Assembly (NCBI GenBank): GCA_023262195.1
Contig: JALRDM010000297.1
Location: 1-5,730 of the forward strand
Direction of reading: 5' to 3'
Origin: Salibacteraceae bacterium
GTDB taxonomy: Bacteria; Bacteroidota; Bacteroidia; Flavobacteriales_G; Salibacteraceae
DNA length: 5,730 nt
The position numbers and the translations under genes were made by a program. Positions 1 to 5,730 of the stretch are shown here, in pieces; the stretch's first letter is position 1; each line of letters opens with the position of its first letter. Under the pieces are notes generated by a model. The model was not told the origin of the DNA, searched no databases, and saw only the letters and a program-made list of their open reading frames with translations.

Positions 1-563
1 GAACTATAGTTTCTTAAAAGGGAGTTCATAATTGTTACTTCATTGCCCTTTGAAAGAATAAACGCTGCTGCTGCATCTCCAAATAATGAATAGGTTTCCC
101 TGTTTTCTGGATTTAACCCGTTTGAAGATACTTCTGCAGAAATCAATAAAATTTGAGTCGCCTTCGACAACGCTAGTTTTTCGGTCGCTATTTCTAAGCC
201 TGTGATAAAGCTTAAACACGTGGTGTCAATATCAATACAGGGAATGTGATGTGCGCTATCGCAATCCAGCATTGATTTTATCACACTTGCTTGATTAGGT
301 AATACATAATCATAAGTAGCTCCGGCGAAAATCACTAAATCAATCTCATGTATTGATACCCTAGCCATCTCCATTGCCTTTAAAGCCGCCTCAGTTCCTA
401 ATTCACCATTAGATTCTGGATGATCTACCCAATGTCTTTTCCTGACTCCGGAATATCTTTCGGACCATCCTTCTGGCCATTCAAATTCACGCTCTATTTG
501 GGCACTATCTATTGGTTTAGGGACTGTCCAAGCATGTCCGATTATATTAAAGGAAAGGCTCAT
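1..563 (-). CDS. Ketoacyl-ACP synthase III (FabH-like), C-terminus cut off by window edge
   Basis: The reading frame starts at ATG (complement of 561-563) and stays open to the window edge, giving 187 residues, a little over half the usual ~330. The first half of the thiolase fold is recognisable: a GVRKRHW segment at residues 39-45, like the GI.eR region of FabH, then the nucleophile segment DIDTTCLSF with Cys116 (E. coli FabH uses Cys112), then FGDAAAAF at 161-168, matching the FGDGAGA-type motif. The catalytic His and Asn lie in the missing half. Family members condense an acyl starter with malonyl-ACP, or transfer acyl groups to hydroxyls. Being 44 bases downstream of the FkbH-like gene on the same strand, it is probably a secondary-metabolism paralogue rather than housekeeping fabH. 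TTC instead of the usual aCsG after the nucleophile supports a specialised subgroup. No Shine-Dalgarno is visible before the start. Confidence 0.85.
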   Translation of the reverse strand, partial: MSLSFNIIGHAWTVPKPIDSAQIEREFEWPEGWSERYSGVRKRHWVDHPESNGELGTEAALKAMEMARVSIHEIDLVIFAGATYDYVLPNQASVIKSMLDCDSAHHIPCIDIDTTCLSFITGLEIATEKLALSKATQILLISAEVSSNGLNPENRETYSLFGDAAAAFILSKGNEVTIMNSLLRNYS

Positions 564-607
564 CTAAGATTATATATTGGTTATTAACTGTTGGGACTAT
601 TTGAGGT

Positions 608-1936
608 TCAATTAATTTCCTCCAAAGGAATTTCTGTGATTGATTTGAGAAAATCCTGTGCTACACTGTTTTTATCAGTTCTTTTGAAGTTTATTGCCTC
701 TATTTTATATTTTGACAAAATCTCATTTAATACCGCATGCTCTAGTTTAAAACCGAGAGCTCTGCAGCTCAAAGCAAAGTTTGCCAAGACATCTTTTCTT
801 GAAATTAACGCATATCCAACCACTCCAAGACAACCGTATTGTGTTTCGCAATCCCAAGTGAAAACTCTGTAACTTTTTAGTTCCTTTTCATTCAACACTT
901 TTTTATTTAAGTTGAATTGGTTTGTCTTCGAGCTGAGTTCTAAAACCCTTTCTGCATGAGGGGTATGATTTTCATAAAGGTTGTATTTAAAATTAATCTT
1001 TAGATCCTGATGTTTCGGTTTGGAGATTGAACCTAATTTTCGCTCATAATGACCCCTTCTTTCCTTGATAAAACTAGCTTTCCCAAACGAGTAAAGGCCT
1101 TTAGATTTCAGATCATGCACAAAGTGTTGAAAATTATTTTTAAATATTTGTGTATTAATCTGTGGCAAATATTCTCCTATAGACCCAATTTCTAGAGGTC
1201 TATCGTCGATTATCAAGCAGTCCTCCATGGCGATTCCCATTCGGGCAACCATTTGATTTATTCTATTGTGTTTAGCGCCCCAGCCGCTATCAACATGTGT
1301 TATCCATTGATCCCATCCCGTGTCTATAAATTCTAGTGCCTCAATTATGCTAGAATGTTCGTTTTTGGAAACAATAATGACCTGAGCACCATAACTAGCC
1401 TGTTTCTTCAAGAACATTTTCATACATAGAAAACTTCCTGAAGATGGTTTTTGATATTCATCAGCTATTGATGCCTTATCTTCTTCCCATACACCAGGGA
1501 TTAACGTGTTGTCTAGATCAACAAAATAGCATTTTAAGGCTCCTCGCGTTTTTTGACGAATAAAGCTTTTTATCTCAATTATTAATTTTTCTATACCAAC
1601 CTTGCTCAATGGCATCTGGGCATAAAACCCAAATGAAAAATCATAATGGGAAATGTCTGAAATTATCCCATTACCATGTAAATCCGATAATAGTAAAACG
1701 CTATTCGAATAATGGTAACCCTGCACGAGTTGTCTTATTTCATTTGATGCACTGCTTGAATAATTCTTATAGAGGTCGGAAAATATAAAGACCACTATAG
1801 CGTTCTCTACTAAAGGAAAATCGTAAGTTTCGCTGTAATAGTATTTAGCCCGAATTTCTAATGATAAATGAGGCTCAACATATAAATCTGAAAAAATATA
1901 TGTGTCCATTAAGCTAAAAAGAAGGATTTGATTCAT
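608..1936 (-). CDS. FkbH-like HAD-family protein, putative glyceryl-carrier-protein loading enzyme
   Basis: This 442-residue protein has the FkbH layout: a short N-terminal region, a HAD (subfamily IIIC) domain and a C-terminal acetyltransferase-like domain. HAD motifs are complete: I, DLDNT at 140-144 (Asp140, Asp142); II, VSKNE with Ser190; III, Lys222 in WGAKHN; IV, IIDDRP with Asp244 and Asp245. The family's TNQFN is at 338-342 and SCRALG at 389-394, within the C-terminal domain. Characterised relatives take D-1,3-bisphosphoglycerate, dephosphorylate it and load glyceryl onto an acyl carrier protein, for methoxymalonyl units or tetronates. The sequence is divergent: from memory, most members read CSKN and DLDNTLWGG, whereas here they are VSKN and DLDNTLIPG. 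It is the first gene of a leftward pair with the FabH-like gene. Met10 (complement of 1907-1909) is a plausible alternative start, because homologues tend to begin at the strand corresponding to TYIFSD. Carrier partner and substrate are inferred. Confidence 0.85.
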   Translation of the reverse strand: MNQILLFSLMDTYIFSDLYVEPHLSLEIRAKYYYSETYDFPLVENAIVVFIFSDLYKNYSSSASNEIRQLVQGYHYSNSVLLLSDLHGNGIISDISHYDFSFGFYAQMPLSKVGIEKLIIEIKSFIRQKTRGALKCYFVDLDNTLIPGVWEEDKASIADEYQKPSSGSFLCMKMFLKKQASYGAQVIIVSKNEHSSIIEALEFIDTGWDQWITHVDSGWGAKHNRINQMVARMGIAMEDCLIIDDRPLEIGSIGEYLPQINTQIFKNNFQHFVHDLKSKGLYSFGKASFIKERRGHYERKLGSISKPKHQDLKINFKYNLYENHTPHAERVLELSSKTNQFNLNKKVLNEKELKSYRVFTWDCETQYGCLGVVGYALISRKDVLANFALSCRALGFKLEHAVLNEILSKYKIEAINFKRTDKNSVAQDFLKSITEIPLEEIN

Positions 1937-1998
1937 CTTAAAGTTAGTTAATATTTACACTCATCCAATCGGCTTTAAGTTTTAACTTGACTTCCGTT
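1937..1998. promoter_or_regulatory. Divergent intergenic region with candidate promoters
   Basis: These 62 AT-rich bases separate the starts of the leftward FkbH-like gene and the rightward acyltransferase-carrier gene, so promoters for both would be expected here. On the minus strand there is TTG (complement of 1966-1968), a 19-base spacer, then TAACTTTA (complement of 1939-1946). This is close to the Bacteroidota vegetative consensus TTG-N19ish-TAnnTTTG. It lies only two bases before the annotated FkbH start, so a transcript from it would favour initiation at Met10. On the plus strand TAAGTTTT at 1976-1983 is a weaker -7-like match with no TTG at the right distance. The boxes are short, so chance matches are possible. 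Confidence 0.35.
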
Positions 1999-3414
1999 AT
2001 GTCATACAGACGCTCTTTAACTTTTAATGAACAGTTATTTTTCGTTAACTCCGTATTTAAACATCGTGATGCGGTACAGGTACTTGTTAAGTTAACCTCA
2101 AGCAATCATAATAAAGCTGTAGATTCATTAAAACGCGGTATCGAATTGGTCTCAAGGGCGCATAGAATCCATTCTAGACGCGTCAGAGGGTCCAAGCTTT
2201 ATTTGGACAATACGAATGACGTGTACGTTAAAATCCATCATGAAGACAAGGAGCCTTCTTTAAAAAGTCCTTTATTTAATGACCCTGTAAAAAACACTGG
2301 AACTCTAATAGAGCATCACATCATTGTCACAACTAAACATTTATTCTTACTAGTTAAATGCCACCATGTTTTAATGGACGGTTCTGCGTATGTCCAATAC
2401 CTCAAAGATCTTTTTAAAGCCATTCGTGGTGTTCCAATAATTGGTGATCAACATTTATACTCCGAAGCCGATGCCTTTCCAGCGGATATTTCAAAAAGTG
2501 CCGGACTACAAAGACCCAAAATTTCTAGAGTTAGAGGAGATTGGCGCCCAAAAAGACCCCCAGAAACCCTATCCCATGACAAAGTAATTGGTAATCTTTG
2601 TGCCGTTTTAGCATTAGCAGTATCAAAAGCAACGGGAAGAAAAGGAAGCTTTATTGTCCCTTTCGATCTAAGAAAATTCGGAATCTGTAACTCTGGGTTT
2701 GGAAACATGACGCTTCCAATATATCTCTTTGTCAAACCCACAGACTCAATATCGGAAATTACAGCTCAACTAAACTTTCAAGTTAAATATAAAGCTCCGT
2801 TAAACAACAGCTTAAGCTCCTTTTGGATTAAACGCATCCCCAATTGGTTGCTAGGTCCTTCAGTTAAATTTATTCATATGTTCTCTCGAATCACGGGGTA
2901 TTATTTCGCAAGCGGGTTTATTTCTGATCTTGGGCAAGTTTCCTTACAGCACTTTTCTGCACCTGGTCTTGATGCAGTGGACCTTATCCCTGTTCCCATG
3001 GTAGGCACTCAAAGTCCGTATTCAGCATTTTGTTTGTCTCATGAAAACGGAACAAGAATAGGGCTGGCCGTGCATGTTGGAGAAGGCCTTCAAAAATGGG
3101 AAGAAGAAATACGCAGCATTATTGATAAACCGAACCCTGTTCTAAATGAAGTAGATGTTGCAGAAAACGAGTCCTTGGTCGAAGTGATTATATCTGCGTG
3201 GACACGCTTCTTAAAGCTGGAAAAACAAGAAGATATAACCCTCAGCAATAACTCATTCTCGGATTTTGGAGGTGATTCTGTTGCCTTGGTGTTAATGTGC
3301 TCGGAGATTCAAAAGGAGCTTTCCCTGGAGGGCAACCAACAAGTGATGACTAATATCTTCGCCCGAGGCACTTCGATAACATTACATGAAATGATTAAAA
3401 TCTACACTCGATGA
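1999..3414 (+). CDS. HHxxxDG acyltransferase (condensation/WES-DGAT-like) fused to C-terminal carrier domain
   Basis: This is a 471-residue two-domain protein. Residues ~5-380 resemble the condensation-domain/wax-ester-synthase acyltransferase superfamily: HHVLMDG at 122-128 supplies the catalytic His123 and Asp127, PFDLR at 221-225 and FGN at 234-236 match conserved positions, and SDLG at 309-312 resembles the late SNxG/DFG motif. Residues ~390-470 form a carrier domain with DFGGDS at 422-427, where Ser427 is the expected phosphopantetheine site. The enzyme should join an acyl thioester to a hydroxyl or amine, with one partner possibly held on its own carrier. There is no adenylation domain, so the carrier must be charged in trans, with the neighbouring FkbH-like protein a candidate. 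I chose ATG 1999; an in-frame TTG at 1987 would add four residues and is less likely. The gene overlaps the sulfotransferase by ATGA, so translational coupling is probable. Superfamily is clear; substrates are not. Confidence 0.82.
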   Translation: MSYRRSLTFNEQLFFVNSVFKHRDAVQVLVKLTSSNHNKAVDSLKRGIELVSRAHRIHSRRVRGSKLYLDNTNDVYVKIHHEDKEPSLKSPLFNDPVKNTGTLIEHHIIVTTKHLFLLVKCHHVLMDGSAYVQYLKDLFKAIRGVPIIGDQHLYSEADAFPADISKSAGLQRPKISRVRGDWRPKRPPETLSHDKVIGNLCAVLALAVSKATGRKGSFIVPFDLRKFGICNSGFGNMTLPIYLFVKPTDSISEITAQLNFQVKYKAPLNNSLSSFWIKRIPNWLLGPSVKFIHMFSRITGYYFASGFISDLGQVSLQHFSAPGLDAVDLIPVPMVGTQSPYSAFCLSHENGTRIGLAVHVGEGLQKWEEEIRSIIDKPNPVLNEVDVAENESLVEVIISAWTRFLKLEKQEDITLSNNSFSDFGGDSVALVLMCSEIQKELSLEGNQQVMTNIFARGTSITLHEMIKIYTR

Positions 3415-4478
3415 AAGTTTCATTTCTTTATGGTACAACATTCCGGCGCCTGTTGAAATATCCAATAAAGTTTAAAAAAAATATGGGCTTTGGAGGTTGG
3501 TTAAAGCTACTTCCATTTGTCCCTATTAGTGTGCTAAACTCTGTTTTAGCAATCCCGGATTATTTCTTCAAGGGTCAACGTCCAAAGCAACTAATTTTCA
3601 TTGTTGGACATTATCGCTCTGGAACAACTCATTTACATAACCTTATTGAAGCTGCAGGAGATTTAATAGCACCGACCACTTATGAATGTGCTATGCCCGC
3701 ACATTTTCTTTTTACAAACTCCTGGCTAAAACCGATTGTCTCTCTTTTTACTCCAAAACAAAGACTTTTTGATTCTATGAAAATGAGCGTTGATTCGCCA
3801 CAGGAAGACGAACTTGCTATGGCCAGCTATTGTGCGGCAACGCCATATCTATCTATTACCTTCCCTTTTGATGATGAATACTTTAAATCTTGTATTTCAT
3901 TGACTTCGTTGCCGCAAAAGGATTTAGAGGACTGGAAAGCTATTCACTCAAGGTTTGTGTTGAAGCTAGGTAGAAAAACCCACGGAAAGAAAGGCCTAAT
4001 ATTAAAATCCCCAGCTCATGCGTCAAGAATAAAAATGCTTTTAGAGCTCTATCCAGATGCTAAATTCATACATATTCACAGAGATCCTATACCTGTTATT
4101 AAGTCCAGCTTAAACCTTTACGGAGTATGGTATGAAATGCAATCTTTTGGCGATGTCTCCAATCTTAAAGAAAACAAAGAAAAAACTTTAATCGAGACCT
4201 ATAAGACTCTTGAGAATGGATGGGATAACGATCATACCCTGATACCAAAAAAAAATCGAATTGAGGTTTCTTTTAGTGATTTAAACACAAATCCAGCATC
4301 TACAATTGAATCTATATTCAGCCACTTAGATATTACGGGGTTCTCAAAAGAAAAACTAAACACGTACCTCAACTCAGTTAAAACTCATATTCCTGGTTCA
4401 TATCCCGAATTAAGCAATGATTTGCTAAAAAAAGCCAACCACCATCTGGAGGCTTATATTCTAAAGTACGGCTATTAA
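3411..4478 (+). CDS. PAPS-dependent sulfotransferase family protein
   Basis: This 355-residue protein has the hallmarks of a bacterial PAPS sulfotransferase. The 5'-phosphosulfate loop is VGHYRSGTTHL (from residue 65), with Arg69 to Thr73 in the position of the eukaryotic PKSGTT. The 3'-phosphate motif IHIHRDP at 220-226 is followed by Ser232/Ser233. DSPQEDE (128-134) and LKSPAH (198-203) are further family-typical segments. It would transfer a sulfuryl group from PAPS to an acceptor hydroxyl or amine. A hydrophobic stretch at ~34-53 just before the P-loop could be a membrane contact, but no clear signal peptide precedes it. Its ATG overlaps the stop of the acyltransferase-carrier gene by four bases, so the two are almost certainly one transcript. 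The acceptor is therefore likely to be, or be derived from, the acylated product of that protein. Its stop overlaps that of the convergent hydroxylase gene. No PAPS-synthesis genes are in the window. Confidence 0.88.
   Translation: MKVSFLYGTTFRRLLKYPIKFKKNMGFGGWLKLLPFVPISVLNSVLAIPDYFFKGQRPKQLIFIVGHYRSGTTHLHNLIEAAGDLIAPTTYECAMPAHFLFTNSWLKPIVSLFTPKQRLFDSMKMSVDSPQEDELAMASYCAATPYLSITFPFDDEYFKSCISLTSLPQKDLEDWKAIHSRFVLKLGRKTHGKKGLILKSPAHASRIKMLLELYPDAKFIHIHRDPIPVIKSSLNLYGVWYEMQSFGDVSNLKENKEKTLIETYKTLENGWDNDHTLIPKKNRIEVSFSDLNTNPASTIESIFSHLDITGFSKEKLNTYLNSVKTHIPGSYPELSNDLLKKANHHLEAYILKYGY
4475..4478. other. Overlapping convergent stop codons (TTAA)
   Basis: The sulfotransferase stop TAA occupies 4476-4478 and the stop of the leftward hydroxylase gene is the complement of 4475-4477, so the two genes share the palindrome TTAA. 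There is no room for a terminator between them. Each transcript must therefore extend antisense into the other gene or end inside it. Confidence 0.9.
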
Positions 4479-5563
4479 ATTGGCCTTTTATATTCCTTCA
4501 TTTGTTCGTTTAAATTCCGGAGTAATATAATGGCCGTATAGCCTATGGTAGCAGCTACTGATATTTTAACGGCGTGAAAGCCGAATAACCCAAGGTAGTA
4601 CATCACTATGCTTGAGCCTGCCAAGTTTAAAATCCACAATGACCAAGCGTATCGTTTCCTTTCTTGAGCCATTCCGATAATTATAGTGCCCAAGAGAATA
4701 AAAACAACAAAAACAGCTCCCGATACAATTGCGAGCCTATCCTGTATTGCGATAAATGATAATAGTTGTATGTAAAGTAGGAATGAAGCTATGTTTAGTA
4801 ATGGGTCGTTATTCAATTTCACATTTGGTCTTGAAGATTTTAAGAAGGGTAAAATATTCACCAAAATTGGGCTTCCAGTAGAAAAGCCCTTTCTAAGACC
4901 CAATTCGACAGGGACATGTTCAAGTTCTTGTTGATGAGTGCCGTATATCCGGTCCCAAATGCTAAATGTACCTCCACAGTTTTTGTTCAAATACTCTACA
5001 TTGACTCCATGATGTACCTTGTGAAGTGATGGTGTAATGAGAAACTTTTCCATCCATTTTGGATGCTTAATTACATCATTATGATTATAGAATTGCACGA
5101 AATAATGAATGGAAGAAACCAAAACAAAAATCTCCACTGGAATACCTATTAAAGCTAGCGGAATAAAAAATGGTAAGGATGAAATCGAAGAAAACCATGA
5201 GTTCCTTATTCCGAGCGAGGAATTAAAATGTTCTCCTTGATGATGAACTTCATGTATATACCATAGAAGGGGGATTCTATGATGAAGGTTGTGGAGCCAG
5301 TAGAATTGATGGTCCCAAAAAATTAGAGCAACCAGAACGACCCAGAACAACCCAATATAATCTGTTAATTGGAATGAAATTAACGTTGTCAAATAATAAT
5401 ATCCTAAAACCTCAAGGCCTCTTCCAAGCCAAAGAAGAATTTGTCCTGAGTTTAAATTCAGGGTGATTTCTGACCATGGAATTGGCTTTTTGAGAACCTT
5501 TAAGACTAATAACTCGAGGGTAACTAAAAGTAATAATAAGGCTGGGCCTATAAATATTGACAT
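4475..5563 (-). CDS. Sterol desaturase/fatty acid hydroxylase superfamily, alkylglycerol monooxygenase-like membrane protein
   Basis: This 362-residue integral membrane protein has the full histidine set of di-iron membrane hydroxylases: HNLHH at 91-95 (HxxxH with His91 and His95), HEVHH at 104-108 and HKVHHG at 181-186. His161 in YNHNDV and IWDRIYGT at 202-209 are also family-typical. Hydrophobic segments lie near 4-24, 42-62, 68-83 and 126-157, plus extra ones at ~255-275, 277-298, 306-326 and 329-348. That membrane tail beyond the hydroxylase core, and the segment around ITPSLHKVHHG, resemble alkylglycerol monooxygenase (TMEM195) more than short sterol desaturases. AGMO cleaves ether lipids using tetrahydrobiopterin; here substrate and cofactor are unknown, with lipid hydroxylation the safe call. 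It begins 8 bases after the hydratase stop on the same strand and converges on the sulfotransferase. No Shine-Dalgarno is visible upstream of the ATG. GC content fits the cluster, not the hydratase. Confidence 0.85.
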   Translation of the reverse strand: MSIFIGPALLLLLVTLELLVLKVLKKPIPWSEITLNLNSGQILLWLGRGLEVLGYYYLTTLISFQLTDYIGLFWVVLVALIFWDHQFYWLHNLHHRIPLLWYIHEVHHQGEHFNSSLGIRNSWFSSISSLPFFIPLALIGIPVEIFVLVSSIHYFVQFYNHNDVIKHPKWMEKFLITPSLHKVHHGVNVEYLNKNCGGTFSIWDRIYGTHQQELEHVPVELGLRKGFSTGSPILVNILPFLKSSRPNVKLNNDPLLNIASFLLYIQLLSFIAIQDRLAIVSGAVFVVFILLGTIIIGMAQERKRYAWSLWILNLAGSSIVMYYLGLFGFHAVKISVAATIGYTAIILLRNLNEQMKEYKRPI

Positions 5564-5571
5564 GGTGCTGT

Positions 5572-5730
5572 TTATTTACTCTTAAAAGCGTTTATGGCAT
5601 CTTTAGCTTCCTTGCTCAGGATCAGTTCGCCGCTAATCGCAGCGCGCTCGGCCAACAAATGATCCCAGTGCTCGGTGCCTTCCCAAAAGACCTTCTTGAG
5701 CCCGCGCATGGCAGGGACGGATTTGGTCAA
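5572..5730 (-). CDS. Enoyl-CoA hydratase/isomerase family, probably methylglutaconyl-CoA hydratase, C-terminal end only
   Basis: The last 52 codons of a leftward gene enter from the right edge and end at TAA (complement of 5572-5574). The visible part includes VFWEGTEHWD and LLAERAAISGEL, a tail I associate with Bacteroidota enoyl-CoA hydratases annotated as methylglutaconyl-CoA hydratase in leucine degradation. The crotonase catalytic residues lie outside the window, so the precise substrate cannot be confirmed. Third codon positions are about 65% G/C (34 of 52 codons), against roughly 37% in the first 30 codons of the hydroxylase gene that starts 8 bases downstream. The gene therefore looks like resident chromosome next to an AT-richer insert. 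The short spacing may allow read-through from the hydratase promoter into the hydroxylase gene. Confidence 0.75.
   Translation of the reverse strand: MTKSVPAMRGLKKVFWEGTEHWDHLLAERAAISGELILSKEAKDAINAFKSK

Noticed and set aside
564..607. Terminator or promoter between the FkbH-like and FabH-like genes
   Set aside because: The 44 bases are AT-rich with no convincing hairpin or promoter boxes, so the two genes are best read as one transcript.
591..872. Open frame of 93 codons on the plus strand
   Set aside because: It lies antisense to the conserved C-terminal domain of the FkbH-like gene, including the SCR and TNQFN region's neighbourhood, and its translation resembles no family I know.
1987..1998. 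TTG at 1987 as the start of the acyltransferase-carrier gene
   Set aside because: It is in frame but adds only four residues, TTG starts are uncommon, and ATG at 1999 directly precedes the first family-like segment.
2448..2741. Open frame of 97 codons on the minus strand
   Set aside because: It is antisense to the middle of the acyltransferase domain, which carries the recognisable PFDLR and FGN motifs; the antisense product has no recognisable features.
3474..4255. Homopolymer A runs (8 A at 3474-3481, 9 A at 4247-4255) in the sulfotransferase gene as phase-variation or slippage sites
   Set aside because: Both encode Lys-Lys/Asn in frame and such runs are expected in AT-rich coding DNA; nothing else suggests programmed slippage.

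Overview
The window looks like a small biosynthetic gene cluster in a member of the Bacteroidota. Two things point there. The partial gene at the right edge (5572-5730) reads like the C-terminus of the methylglutaconyl-CoA/enoyl-CoA hydratases common in that phylum. Gene starts are preceded by AT-rich sequence with no clear Shine-Dalgarno motif, which is usual in this phylum. These assignments come from remembered family features, not from a search.

Layout from left to right. Positions 1-563 (minus) hold the N-terminal half of a ketoacyl-ACP synthase III (FabH-like) protein that runs off the left edge. Positions 608-1936 (minus) hold an FkbH-like HAD/acyltransferase-fold protein, the type that loads a glyceryl unit from 1,3-bisphosphoglycerate onto a carrier protein. 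A 62-base gap (1937-1998) separates this leftward pair from a rightward pair. The rightward pair is an HHxxxDG acyltransferase (condensation/wax-ester-synthase superfamily) with its own C-terminal carrier domain (1999-3414), followed with a 4-base ATGA overlap by a PAPS-type sulfotransferase (3411-4478). Converging on it, with stop codons sharing TTAA, is a membrane di-iron hydroxylase resembling alkylglycerol monooxygenase (4475-5563, minus). The hydratase ends 8 bases upstream of the hydroxylase start.

How the genes may work together (inference): the FkbH-like protein charges a carrier, perhaps the one fused to the acyltransferase, with a C3 glyceryl unit. The HHxxxDG domain and/or the FabH-like enzyme joins a fatty acyl chain to it. 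The sulfotransferase sulfates a hydroxyl, and the hydroxylase may oxidise the lipid part. FabH-like + FkbH-like + carrier is also the core of tetronate biosynthesis in actinobacteria. The acyltransferase-carrier fusion, the sulfotransferase and the AGMO-like enzyme are not part of that known core, so a sulfated glyceryl-lipid or tetronate-like product is possible but unproven.

Base composition changes sharply at the hydratase/hydroxylase junction: about 54% GC (third positions about 65%) in the last 150 bases, against about 35-43% in sampled lines of the cluster. This suggests that the cluster was acquired next to a resident gene. No RNA genes, CRISPR arrays, insertion sequences or long repeats were seen, and no gene-free stretch exceeds 62 bases.
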